DNA from: Ophiosphaerella korrae
Lineage: Eukaryota > Ascomycota > Dothideomycetes > Pleosporales > Phaeosphaeriaceae
Direction: 5' to 3'
NCBI GenBank assembly: GCA_028456385.1
Contig: JALNQF010000612.1
Span: forward strand, 1 to 19,600
DNA: 19,600 nucleotides
Below are positions 1-9,270 of this stretch, in pieces; the first letter of the stretch is position 1, and every line of letters starts with the position of its first letter. Both the position numbers and the translations under genes were made by a program. The notes beneath the pieces are model-generated. The model was not told the DNA's origin, did no database searches, and saw nothing but the letters and a program-made list of their open reading frames with translations.

Positions 1-83
1 TACTATATATAAGTAGCTTAGCTTAGATAGCTCTTTAATTAATAATTATCTCTTACTTATTCCTAAGCTTATATCTTATAATA
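1..83. repeat. Left arm of an 83-bp inverted repeat spanning the window
   Basis: Bases 1-83 are the reverse complement of 19200-19282, with one difference seen by eye (C at position 62 against the T state in the other arm). The match stops at about 83 on the inner side. It is open on the outer side because the window begins at base 1, so the full repeat may be longer. The two arms face each other across the whole nest of retrotransposons. The difference is of RIP type. They could be opposite-facing copies of a repeat such as a Copia LTR, or the ends of a larger element. I cannot tell which. Confidence 0.9.
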
Positions 84-350
84 GTTATAAGCCTAGTGCT
101 AAAAATTACTTAATAGTTCTATTCTATATACTATAGTAAGAGATTATAAGCTTAGTATACTCTTATCTTATTTTATCTTATCTTATCTATTACTTAAACG
201 CTTATAATATCTTATAGTAAGATAACTCTACTTAATAAAAGTACTACCTTACTTAATAAGTACTTATAATAGCTAGTATAGTTTATATAACTCTATTATA
301 ATATACTTAAGCTAGGTATCTAGAAGCTTATTAACCTAGAGGCTAATAAC
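84..350. other. AT-rich RIP-degraded stretch, possible Copia leader
   Basis: No coding frame or RNA gene is visible here. The stretch is built of short TA, CTTA and TATCTTA motifs, for example a run of TTATC/TTATT units near 165-190. At 314-326 a GGTATC-T-AGAAGC string resembles a methionine-tRNA primer-binding site of Copia elements apart from one extra base. Because Copia gag starts shortly after, this may be the primer-binding region with the LTR to its left. That is a weak inference. Confidence 0.3.
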
Positions 351-1260
351 GCTCCTAATATATATACTAATAAACTAACTTAACTTAAATTTAAGAGCTT
401 AGTATTTATAGAATAGGTAGCTACCTATAAGTTTATAATAGATAAATACTAGGCTAAAAAAAATACCTAGATATTATAAATAGTACGTCTTAAAGCGCTA
501 AGTACTTAGGTAAACGCTATAATTAATTTAAGCTATCTAGTAATAGCTAAAATAACTCTACTTATAAATAACAAAGCTACGTTATAAGAGCTTATCTAAA
601 TACTAAAGAACTTACTAGCTCTATCTATAATACTAGTACTAGTAATCTTATTTAAGCTTAATACTAAGCCTATTTATAAAAGGCTTACTAAGGACGCTAA
701 TTACTAGAGCTCTAGTATAATAAGTAGCTATACTTATATTAGCGCGTAATTGCGTATAATATCTTAGAGGTAATAGGTAAGCTTATAGTATAAGATTTCC
801 TAGAAGCGTTAATACTAAAGCTAGCTCTAGACTAGGCTTAGATAATAAGCTAATTAGTAATCTAGAGCTTAGTTCTTAGCTTAAAAGTACTTATACTAGA
901 GTAAATTAGTAGTATCTACTTAGCTTTATTATAGGAGTATAAGCTCTAAACTACTAATTAAAGAGCTAGTATATTTATAACGTTTAGAAGATCTAAGCTA
1001 TAAGTATTAAGCTCTAACTTAAAATTTAACTACCTATATAGCTAAGCTTACTACTAAAAGCTATAAGATTATAGATAGGTATAAGTAGTGCTTACTAGTA
1101 ATCTATTTAAAATAGATAATAATAGAAAGGTAAAAATATAAGCTTATTTAGATAAGCTACGCTTTATAGTAGTTAAAACCCTAGTAACTTAAAAGTAAGT
1201 AAGTTTCTCTTAAGAACTAGTTAAAACTAGCTTAGAGTTAGTTAAATTAAAGGCTCTAGT
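351..1260 (+). pseudogene. Copia gag-like polyprotein, RIP-inactivated
   Basis: Phase 3 (codons at positions divisible by 3) reads as a plausible protein broken only by TAA and TAG. These are the stops RIP makes from Gln and Trp codons. Near 351-450 it resembles the N-terminal part of fungal Copia gag. The stretch at about 555-630 (reading NNKAT, then ELI and ILKNLLALS around one stop) resembles the threonine-x-glutamate, leucine-rich capsid segment of these proteins. No zinc knuckle could be identified, and no ATG start survives. The family assignment depends mostly on the protease that follows. An unrelated element is possible for the middle third. Confidence 0.45.
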
Positions 1261-1273
1261 CTACCTAAGCTAG

Positions 1274-1734
1274 CTAAATATAGTACTTATTAACCTAGGT
1301 ATACTTATTAACCTAGGTATACTTATTAACTTAGGTATACTTATTAACTCTAGTAAACTTATTAAGCCTACTCCTAGAGCTTATTTAACGCTAGATTTTA
1401 ATACTTACCTACTCTATAAGAGTACTATACTTAATAATAGAGCTACTCTCGACTTAGTTAACTTAATAAGCTTTATAGAACTAAGCTCCTTTATAAAAGT
1501 AAAAAGTATAAGCTATATAGAAGTAAGTATATAAGTATTTCTAATACTTAGTAAAAGTACTTAAATCTTTAAGAATACTCTAAATAGAGCTTATAGTAAA
1601 TATATAGAGAATCTTATACTTTATAAAGTAGTAGTAGTTAAAGGATTTTATATTAATATAGTATCTAAAGCTTAATTATAGTAAGCTAGAGCCTAGTATT
1701 AAGGTTTTAACGTAACTCTAAGAGTAAGAACACT
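1274..1734 (+). pseudogene. Copia-type aspartic protease and post-protease block
   Basis: Phase 2 reads LNNRATLDLVN at 1430-1462. This aligns with the Copia protease active-site pattern of Leu-Asp-Ser-Gly-Ala-Thr followed by a His/Val/Asn region. The catalytic Asp and the Gly are changed to Asn and Arg, as expected from G-to-A RIP. In the same phase, 1640-1672 reads KGFYINIVSKA, the conserved block after Copia protease usually written P-G-F-x-x-N-I-V/I-S. The frame from 1274 to about 1531 is stop-free. Further TAA stops follow. The gene is cut by the LTR of copy C at 1735. Confidence 0.65.
1283..1372 (+). repeat. 18-bp tandem repeat, five copies, inside the Copia frame
   Basis: The unit ATACTTATTAACCTAGGT starts at 1283, 1301, 1319, 1337 and 1355. 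The first three are nearly identical and the last two diverged. Eighteen bases is six codons. The array is in phase with the protease that follows and reads as repeated LINLGI, so it would have encoded a hexapeptide repeat just upstream of the protease. Confidence 0.85.
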
Positions 1735-2151
1735 TGTAACAAGCCTCCTATATTAACTATATGTAGCTATTTAGAAGTTAGTAGATTAAGAGTTAATAAT
1801 AAAAGCTCGTGTTAGGATTTATAATAACTTATAAATAGTAGAAGATATTTTGTAACTATCTTGTACTAGTATTCTATAGTTAGAAGATTGAATTACTAAT
1901 ACTATTCTAATAATACGCATCCTACTAACTATATACTTACCCTAATCTATAATCTATAGTTGCTAAGACTAGTAGATTATAGATTAGCCTAATCTATAAT
2001 CTATTAATACTAAGAGTCTATAGATTATAGATTGCTCTAGGTATCCTAATTATATATAGCCTCCTAATTAAGATTATTACCTTACTTGTTCTATGTTCCT
2101 TTAACGTCTAAGTTAGGATTAATTAGTTCTATTTTAATTTCTTCTATTACA
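1735..2151 (-). repeat. 3' LTR of copy C
   Basis: On the minus strand this 417-bp segment runs from TGTAAT (2151 leftwards) to GTTACA (1735). It aligns along its length with the 420-bp LTRs of copy A. It retains both TG and CA ends, unlike A's ends, where CA has become TA. It carries the two tandem stem-loops described for the family, with 13-bp arms at 1944-1956/1973-1985 and 1991-2003/2021-2033. The left flank is the Copia fragment (ACACT) and the right flank is element sequence, so it is a terminal LTR and not a solo one. Confidence 0.9.
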
Positions 2152-2175
2152 CTTATAATACTATCTCCTCTTCTA
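2152..2175 (-). promoter_or_regulatory. Polypurine tract region of copy C
   Basis: On the minus strand a purine run reading AGAAGAGGAGATAG lies about ten bases upstream of the LTR's TGTAAT. Copies A (AGAAAAGGAGATAG) and B (AGAAGAGGGGATA) have the same run at the same distance. It is the best candidate for the plus-strand primer site of the family. Confidence 0.55.
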
Positions 2176-2322
2176 GATAGGTCTTAGTTTACCTATTCTA
2201 GAGCTAGAGTTATTAGACTAGTTCCTTTATTAATATAAAGTTCTTTATCCTCTCTTATACCTATTTTATCTATATATTATTACTATCTTCTTACTAATTG
2301 GGTATTATATAATAGTATTAAA

Positions 2323-2532
2323 ATGTTTCTTTATTTTTATTCTACTTCTCCTAAGTTAAACCCTAAGTCTCTTCTTTATATTATTTCTACAAATAATAGT
2401 AAGGCTTGTAAGGCGTATATTTATATAAATATACGTAGTTCTTATAATATATCTAGTATCTCTCTTTCTAAGTGTACGTTTATTACACTTATTTTTACGT
2501 CTAGGCTTAATAATAATAGGGAAAGCTATTAA
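2323..2532 (+). CDS. Small antisense frame (ORF-a) in copy C, unknown product
   Basis: This is the only ATG-initiated frame of this length I accept in the window: 69 codons, closed by TAA at 2530. It lies on the strand opposite to copy C's pol, between the 3' LTR and the pol end. The product would be rich in Ser, Thr, Ile, Asn and Tyr, with no Trp or Gln, and has no domain I recognise. The same frame is open in copy A (11555-11764, ATG changed to ATA) and nearly open in copy B (17245-17442, one TAG, four codons shorter). The closing AGC-TAT-TAA is the same in all three. It overlaps the start of antisense ORF-b in another phase. It may be the first part of an antisense gene. Alternatively it may be a fortuitous frame that survives because it contains few RIP-sensitive codons. 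Confidence 0.35.
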   Translation: MFLYFYSTSPKLNPKSLLYIISTNNSKACKAYIYINIRSSYNISSISLSKCTFITLIFTSRLNNNRESY

Positions 2533-2857
2533 CTAGACTTAAGAGAAATTACTATCTTAAATTATAGAGGCTAAAGCTAAGTATAAGCAAATCTAGGAGC
2601 TTACGTAGAGTAAGCTAGTAGAGAATTAAGCTTATCTCTCTTATCTTTATAAGATAAAGGCCTTAAATAATAAGAAATTAGCTAAATAGTTAGTAGCTCT
2701 AGAAGCTAAGCTAGACTTAGATAAGGCGTTTATTATAGTAGATCCTATATTAGACGTTCCTATTATCTCTCTATCTATTAGTAGTAATGTTAGTTCTCTT
2801 AGTTTACTACTAAGTATTCTAGAGGGTTTTAACTTTAGAACTCCTCTAGTTTCTTAG
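2507..2857 (+). pseudogene. Antisense ORF-b in copy C, coiled-coil-like protein
   Basis: Phase 2 on the plus strand, opposite to pol, gives 117 codons interrupted only by RIP-type TAA and TAG. It begins with a hydrophobic run (LIIIGKAIN), passes through a Lys/Glu/Leu-rich segment with heptad-like spacing (IIEAKAKYK, KIKALNNKKLAK, LEAKLDLDKAF) and ends in LEGFNFRT before TAG at 2855. Copies A and B carry the same frame, with 6-nt and 12-nt length differences and the shared blocks AIN, IIEA, KIKALNN and FNFRT. Its 3' end overlaps the pol C-terminus tail to tail (pol stop complement at 2835-2837). The true start is uncertain, and the frame may extend left. I know no named family for it. Confidence 0.5.
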
Positions 2858-5332
2858 AGTAATTAAGATTATCCTCTAGTTCCTATATTTTTTCCTATAG
2901 TTGTCCTTTTTTATCTATACCTATCTATTCTACTAAGTAGTAGTTTCTTCTATTATAAAACTAGTATACTAGGATTTTCTTAACTTCTTATTCTTCTTAT
3001 TCTCTATACGTATCTACTTTATACACTAGTAGTTCTATATTTTATAGTACTATCTTAAGTAGTACTATATAAAAAGTTAGGTATATCTTTATTTTATTTA
3101 GTAACTTTAATTTAAATATAACTAGTATAACTTCTTTCTCTATTTTATATAGTCTTATCTTAACGTAGTCTAGTTTTAAACTTAATTACTTACTCTTAAT
3201 ATTTTTCTATACTAACTATACTTTTTCTCTCTTTCTAAATTAAGGTCCTTCTTTATACTTCTTGTTATAGTACTTTACTATTTAATTGTGTAGGAATTCT
3301 ACGTCCTATCTTAGTTATATATATCTTTAAGTCTTTTAGTAAAGTTTTCTCCTCTTAGAGACTAGGATATCTATTTCTTTAGTATCTAATATATATTAGG
3401 TTTAAATCTATAGTTTATAAAGAAGAGTAATACTTTTATTACTTTATTCTTTACGCTATTATATACTAGCTATACTATAGGTAGTAGTTATACCTAATTA
3501 TTCTAGTTATAGTTAAAGTAGTATCTTAAGTACTATTCTACTATCTAATTTATTCTTTCTAACTATCTATCTATTTATAGGTAGTATACTATAGATATTA
3601 CGTACTATATTCCTAATTATACTACTATTATTCCCTATAGTTTTGATGTAAATCGTATATCTCTATCTATAATAATTTTATCTAGTAGTCTATATTAACT
3701 AATTATAGTTCCTAAAACATAGTATATAGTAACCTCTATCCTACTTTTTTCTTTATATAGTTAGAAGTATATATACTTTATAAGTTTATCTACTATTATA
3801 AGAATTCTATTATACTTAATTCCTAATATTAAGTCCTTAGACTTAGGTAACTTTGTAATAAAGTCTATCGTAATAACTTCTTATAGTTATTCTAGTACTT
3901 CTACTAGTTATACTATCTTATATAGTACGTGTCTACTATATTTATTCTTATAGTATTCTATATAGTTTTGTAGTACTTCTATTACTAATTATCTTACTCT
4001 TAGGATATAGTAGTCTTTTAGTAGTCTATCTAATATTTTTTTAATACCTTAGTAACTATATACTAGTAATTTATAGAATTATTATATAAATTCTCTCTAA
4101 ATCTTTTTTAGAATATATATTCTTCTATAGGCCTATATAAATCCTTTTTAAGATTCTAGTCTTTTTATTTCTTTAGGTACTTCTTGTATTACTTTCTAAA
4201 TCTATTTATCTAGCTCGCTACTTATTCTTTTAAGTATTGCGGCTATTTTAGGTATATTTAGAACTAAGTATCCTTCTTTGTTCTTAATTAGAACTATACT
4301 AGTAGCGCTTACTTCTTCTTATAAGTCTAGTCTTCTACTAAGGGCGTCTATAAATTAGTTATCTTTCCTTTTTATATATATAATCTCTATATTAAATATT
4401 AATAAGAATTCCTACTATCTTATATAGTGTTGTAATAGCTCTTTATTTATTATAAATCCTATAAGATTCTTATAGTCTATATAGACTTTTATCTAGTATT
4501 TTACTTCTTATAAGTATACTCTCTATTATTTAAATACTTTGTAAATTACTAGTATTTCTTTATTATAGATTAGGTAGTTAAGTTCTACTATTTTTATTTT
4601 CTTAGAGAAGTATTTAACTAAGTATTCCTTTTTAGTTTTTAGGTCTTCCTATATTAGTGCTATTCTATAGACTAAGTTAGATACGTCTATTTTTACTATT
4701 ACTAGTAGGTCTAGGTTATATATTCTAATAACTAGGTTTTCTATAAACTTTCTTTTAATTATATTAAATACTTTGTTATATTCTTTTATCTATTTAAATA
4801 GCGTATCTTTCTTTATAAGTCTTATTATTAGTTCTATATCTTTAGACTATCTTATTATTAACTTTCTATAAAAGTTTACTAGTCTATAAAACTATTATAC
4901 CTCTTTTAGGTTCTTTAGTATTAGCTATTTATTAATTAATCTAATCTTTTCTAGGTTAATCTTGATTTTTCCTAGTTTAATAATAAATCTAAGGAAATCT
5001 ATTTCTTTTGTATAGAATTTACATTTTCTTATCTTAAAGAATAGTTTATTTTCTACTAGTTTCTCTAGTACCTTGTATACGTATTATACGTGTTCTTCTT
5101 CTATTTCTAAGAATATAAGGATGTTGTCTAAGTATATAAATATAAATACGTCTAAGTACTTCCTTAGTACTATATTAATTCTTTCTTAGAATACTACTAG
5201 TACGTTTATTAAGCTAAATAGCATAACTAAGTATTTATATAGTCTATACTATATTCTAAACGCTATTTTCTACTTATTACCTTTTTTAATTCTAATCTAG
5301 TAGTAGGCGTTCTAGATATCTAGTGTTACGGG
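2835..5332 (-). pseudogene. pol: pol of copy C (RT C-terminal part, RNase H, integrase, chromodomain)
   Basis: Minus-strand pol ends at a TAA complement at 2835-2837. The RT active-site box reads YLDN (complement of 5123-5134). It is followed by ILIF, so the second catalytic Asp has become Asn. The segment continues through RNase H (about 4300-4700) and integrase (about 3050-4150) to a C-terminal chromodomain (about 2835-3000). Many TAG and TAA codons stand where copies usually have Trp, Gln or Arg. The RT is cut at 5332, just upstream of the LDI-x-NAY motif, by the LTR of copy A. Confidence 0.85.
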
Positions 5333-5752
5333 TGTAATAAAAGGAATTAAAATAGAACTAATTAGTTTTAACTTAGGTGCTAACAAAGCATAGGACAAGT
5401 AAAGTAATAATCTTAATTAGGAGACTATATATAACTAGGATACCTAGTGTAATCTATAATCTATAGACTCTTAGCGTTAATAGATTATAGATTAAGACAA
5501 TCTATAATCTACTAGTCTTAGCAACTATAGATTATAGATTACGATAAGTATATAGTTAGAAGAATACGTATTATTAGGATAGTATTAGCAATTTAATCCT
5601 TTAACTATAGAACGCTAATACAAGATAGTTATAAAATATATTCTATTATTTATAGTTATTATAGATTACCCTCTAAGCTTTTACTATTAACTCTTAATCT
5701 ACTAACTCTTTTAAGATAGGTGCCTATAGTTAACAATAGGTAGCCTATTATA
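5333..5752 (+). repeat. 5' LTR of copy A
   Basis: The LTR runs from TGTAAT to ATTATA (ATTACA with RIP at the CA) and is 420 bp, the same length as the 3' LTR at 11936-12355 with no indel. Tandem stem-loops with 13-bp arms lie at 5451-5463/5481-5493 and 5499-5511/5528-5540. It retains more CA, TG and CG than its partner. No clear tRNA primer-binding site can be read after 5752. Any TGG there would have been changed to TAG. Confidence 0.92.
5451..5540. repeat. Twin stem-loops inside the LTR
   Basis: AATCTATAATCTA and its reverse complement occur twice in a row, giving two hairpins with perfect 13-bp stems (5451-5463 with 5481-5493; 5499-5511 with 5528-5540) and loops of 16-17 bases. The same pair is present at 12054-12143 and, inverted, at 1944-2033. 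It is missing or scrambled in copy B's LTR and replaced by a different tandem array in the solo LTR, so it marks an LTR subfamily. Confidence 0.85.
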
Positions 5753-5753
5753 C

Positions 5754-6836
5754 TTTACTAATTTAGTTATTACGAGAAGTAAAGCGTAGGTAGCGCACGG
5801 TCTAGCTAATACAATAGTAGAAAGTTTAACTAAACAATTAAGTAAAGCCTCTAGGAGTAGTCCTAAATTAGATAGTACTATATAAGAAACAATTAAAGGT
5901 TGTCTTAACTAACTAATTAACGACAAAGAAGATATAAAAATAGTAATTAATACCTTAGAAACGTAGAACAAAGAACTATAAGATTATGCGAAATAAAATA
6001 AGGTACAAATTAAAGCTATTATCTAAGGATAGAACTAGATAGAACTAATTACCTAAAGATTAGAGATAAGTGCAACAAAGAAACTACTAAAGATACCTAT
6101 ACTTAAGAAGTTTAATAGAATAAGAGAGAAACTAAGACTCTTTATTACTTTAGTATAACTCTAGATAGACGTATAAGTACTACACTTTAATATAAAAGAA
6201 AAGAAAGTAATATATATTAGACTATACCTTAAAGAAGATATAATAAGATAGTATAAACCTTACTAGATAGATTATATAATATATTCTCTAATAACCTAGA
6301 AGGATAAAACTAGAGCTATTTTTAGAAGTTATAAATACTTTACTAAACGAATAAGAGTAGCGTTTAGAGATATAGATATTACCTAATAAGCTAAAGAATA
6401 GCTAGAAAAGCTTATATAAAGTTAAAGTATTCCTAAGTATATATTATAGTTTAAATAACTATCCTAAAATATAGAATAAAACGAGTTAGCTCTAATATTA
6501 CGATTTAAATAAGGACTAAATTCTAAGATCTAATATAAGATAATATATATAGAGAAACTAAAGATACTAGAAGCCCTAAAGTAACAAGTAATATAAATTA
6601 ACAATAATCTTTAAGAATAGAAGAAGAATAAGTATAGAAGTTATACCTAGAACTATAACAAGGGAGACCCTATAGTCCTTAACGCTAATAAAGATAAGAA
6701 GAAAAAGAAAAACAAAGACTTTACGTACTTTAACTATAGTAAACTAGGCTACTACGTAAAGAACTATAGATCTAAGTTAAAGAAAGATATAGTATACTAT
6801 AAATATAGGAAACTAAGATACTTTATAAAAGACTAC
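5754..6836 (+). pseudogene. gag: gag of copy A (capsid and two zinc knuckles)
   Basis: Gag packages the element RNA. In phase 3 the frame runs from just after the LTR. A likely former ATG is ATA at 5814. The capsid begins near 6090 with the P-x-L-x-x-F-x-x-x-R-x-x-L pattern of Gypsy gag. Two CX2CX4HX4C knuckles lie at 6726-6767 and 6795-6836. In both, all four ligand codons now encode Tyr (TGC or TGT to TAC or TAT, CAC to TAC), while the spacing is unchanged. Stops are TAA and TAG only. The frame continues into pol without a phase change. Confidence 0.85.
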
Positions 6837-7980
6837 AAGAGTAAAGACCTAAAGAAAGAAACTTAGTTAAAGATAACTAAAAAGAAGAAGGAAGTACTAT
6901 AAGTATAGGCTAAACCTTAAGAGAAAGTAGCTAGGAGTAAAGAAGTATAATATATAATACTCTATTAGACCTTTTATTATAATAATAACTACTATATATA
7001 CTTTTCTAGTAAGTAGAGAGTAGTATAGTTTCTATAAAAATAAAGATATAGAGTAGCTATAATAAAAGAAAGAATAAAAGCTTAGCTAAAAGAAATAGCT
7101 TAAGTAATAGACCTACTAATAGAAGATTTAGAAGGGGAAGAGCCTCTAGTACTATTAATCTAGGCTAAAGGACTAGTACTAAATAAAGAGACTACTACGA
7201 CTACCTCTAAAAGACTATAAAGAAGTAAGAAATAAGTTAGTAAAAGAAGTATAAAATATACCTAGCTAACAATATATAGTTATAATAGCTATATAATAAT
7301 AGATATAGAGGAATAAAATAAAGAATAGAAGTTTATTTAAATATACTTAATAGTTATAAGTATAGAGAAAGCGTATAAAGACTAGAAAGAACGTAATTCT
7401 AAAGAAATAAAGTTTATACTATTTTAGAAATAGATAAAGTAATATATAGTTATAGTAAGAAGAATACCTATATTAAGAGAATAGTAGTACCTTGTAAGAA
7501 AGACGTAATAGATAAATAAAGCCTACACACTAAGAGTACTAGTAGTATACTATATCCTAATAATAGATATACTTAGTAAAGACAAGTACTAGGAAGGGGA
7601 TAATAAAATAATAGATCTAAAATATTTAGTATATTTTAAAGTATTATAGATATTATACCTAGATAGGAATTATATTATATATAGAAACCCTAAAGTAAAT
7701 AATAATGTATAGCTTATAAGGAGAAGAGGCTATAATTATACAAGAGTAATTATAGTAGAAAATATCTAAAGATAGAAAATAATCCTAGAAGATAGATACT
7801 TAGTAGTAAAACCTAGATCTAAGTTAACTAAGAAATACGTCTAAGGAGGACTATAGTACAAATATATAAACAATAAATACCTAAAATATAAAGAATATAA
7901 ACTTAAAGTAAGGCTATAGCCCTAGAATAATAGATAATTTACAAAAACGCTAAAGTAAGAAAAGCTAGAAGGTATAAGAG
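6837..7980 (+). pseudogene. Gag-protease spacer of copy A
   Basis: About 380 codons link the second zinc knuckle to the protease in the same phase. Near 6966-7001 the frame has a block with a stop (former Trp), then Thr, Tyr-Tyr, and later Tyr residues where Cys and His could have stood (6975, 6990, 6999). The pattern W-T-x-C-Y-x3-C-x2-H would be compatible with a further metal-binding motif. I have seen similar blocks in gag-like proteins of ascomycete Gypsy elements, but this is recollection and not a search result. The rest is Lys/Glu-rich with no named domain. Copy B resumes at the equivalent of 7112. Confidence 0.5.
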
Positions 7981-8340
7981 GCTTATATATTATAAAAATA
8001 TGTATATACTAAGAAAAGAAAGTATAATTAATAATTAATAGTAGAGCTACAAGAAACTTTATATTAAAGAAGTTTATAGAAACATAAGGAATAAAGTATA
8101 CTATAAAGAAATACTCTTAATAATTAAGTATAATTAAAGGAAAACTATTCTAGGAACCTATATAGTTTAAGATAGCACCTTTAATACTAAAGTTAGAAGG
8201 ACTAGAAATTAAGAATATAGTTATAGACATAATAATAATTAATAATAAACAAGATATAATATTAGGTATACTATAGTTATAGATAACTAACCTATATATT
8301 AATTAGAAAATAGGAAGAATTAGTTATAGCAAAATAGATA
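7981..8340 (+). pseudogene. Retroviral-type aspartic protease of copy A
   Basis: The active-site triad region reads LIINSRATRNFI, with the Asp codon at 8037-8039 now AAT (Asn) and the following Gly now AGA (Arg). It corresponds to the Asp-Ser-Gly-Ala pattern of retroelement proteases. Downstream, the LGILQLQ-like segment near 8262-8280 fits the second conserved hydrophobic-Gly block. Both catalytic-site changes are G-to-A, so the enzyme would be dead even without the stops. Confidence 0.8.
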
Positions 8341-8624
8341 TATTAAGAGCTAATATAAGTACTTATAAAAGAGAATTCCTTAAAGAATACAAGAAATAGG
8401 AAAAATAGCTTATAGAGCTAGAAGATTACCTTCTAGAATATTAACTATAGGACTTAGTAATAGAACTAGAAAAAAGTAAAAACGTAGGATAGAGCCTAGT
8501 CTACTAAAAAATAGAAGAAGAATCTAAAATTAAATAAGCGTTTATCTAAAATACGATAAAAAAAGGATAGATAAAAGAATCTAAATCCTTAGTAGTATAT
8601 AGACTTATATTTGTAGACAAAAAG

Positions 8625-9270
8625 AAGATAAGTAAAAAGAGACCCTACGTAGATTTTAAGAAAACTAACGTAATTATAAACAAGAACTAATACCTACTAC
8701 TATAAATAGATAGAATATAAGATAAGCTATAAAGAGTAGAGATCTTTATAAAACTAGATATCTAGAACGCCTACTATTAAATTAGAATTAAAAAAGGTAA
8801 TAAATAGAAAATAGCGTTTAGAATATAGTATAGACTATATAAATAATTAGTTATGCTATTTAGTTTAATAAATGCGCTAGTAGCATTCTAAGAAAGAATT
8901 AATATAGTACTAAGAGAGTACTTAGATATATTTATATTTATATACCTAGATAATATCCTTATATTCTTAGAAATAGAGGAAGAATATATACAATATATAT
9001 ATAAAGTACTAGAGAAACTAGCTAAGAATAAACTATTTCTTAAAATAAGAAAATATAAATTCTATATAAAGAAGATAGACTTCCTTAGATTTATTATTAA
9101 ACTAAGAAAAATTAGGATTAATCTAGAAAAGATTAGATTAATTAACAAATAGCTAATACTAAGAAACCTAAAAGAAGTATAATAGTTTTATAAGTTAGCT
9201 AACTTTTATAAGAAGCTAATAGTAAGATACTCTAAAGATATAGAACTAATAACAAGACTTATAAAGAAAG
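8625..9270 (+). pseudogene. pol: Reverse transcriptase of copy A
   Basis: The RT motifs appear in order: KLDI-stop-NAYY near 8748-8778; an AF-R block near 8811; LFS where PFG is usual (CCA to CTA, GGT to AGT); then ALVAF for a usual APATF; and YLDNILIF at 8943. The second Asp of the active-site pair is AAT (8952-8954). The first Asp (8949) is kept. The Trp expected before the K-x-AF block is TAG. The reading phase is the same as gag's. Confidence 0.9.

Larger units (their letters stand above)
351..1734 (+). mobile_element. Ty1/Copia-type retrotransposon fragment, 3' truncated by Gypsy copy C
   Basis: A plus-strand reading gives a gag-like frame (about 351-1260) followed by a Copia-type aspartic protease and post-protease block (1274-1734) when TAA and TAG are accepted as RIP-made stops. 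The fragment ends exactly where the minus-strand Gypsy LTR starts at 1735. Integrase, RT and RNase H are absent from the window, and no remainder of the element was recognised elsewhere. Gag is in phase 3 and protease in phase 2, so at least one frame change lies between them, either decay or an original gag/pol boundary. Confidence 0.65.
1735..5332 (-). mobile_element. Gypsy chromovirus copy C, 3' half, truncated in RT
   Basis: Read on the minus strand this is the 3' half of the same family as copy A. It contains RT from the LDI-x-NAY block onward, RNase H, integrase, chromodomain, a region with antisense frames, and the 3' LTR at 1735-2151. It stops at 5332, where copy A's 5' LTR begins inside C's RT. 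The rest of C (5' LTR, gag, protease, N-terminal RT) is not found on the far side of A, so it has been lost. C is about as well preserved as A. Confidence 0.88.

Noticed and set aside
1735..2151. Solo LTR interpretation of the copy C LTR
   Set aside because: The flanks ACACT and CTTAT do not match, and the sequence on its right is the family's own region upstream of the 3' LTR.
2323..2532. A host gene encoded by the 69-codon frame
   Set aside because: It lies inside retrotransposon copy C and is repeated at the same place in copies A and B, so it belongs to the element.
3200..4150. Plus-strand open stretches over copy C
   Set aside because: They are shadows of the minus-strand integrase and RNase H and show no conservation as proteins.
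5328..5332. Target duplication for copy A
   Set aside because: ACGGG on the left and CCTAC on the right do not match, even allowing C-to-T or G-to-A changes.
5753..5775. A tRNA primer-binding site after copy A's 5' LTR
   Set aside because: No tRNA 3'-end complement can be read. TGG would have become TAG and the remaining bases do not decide it.
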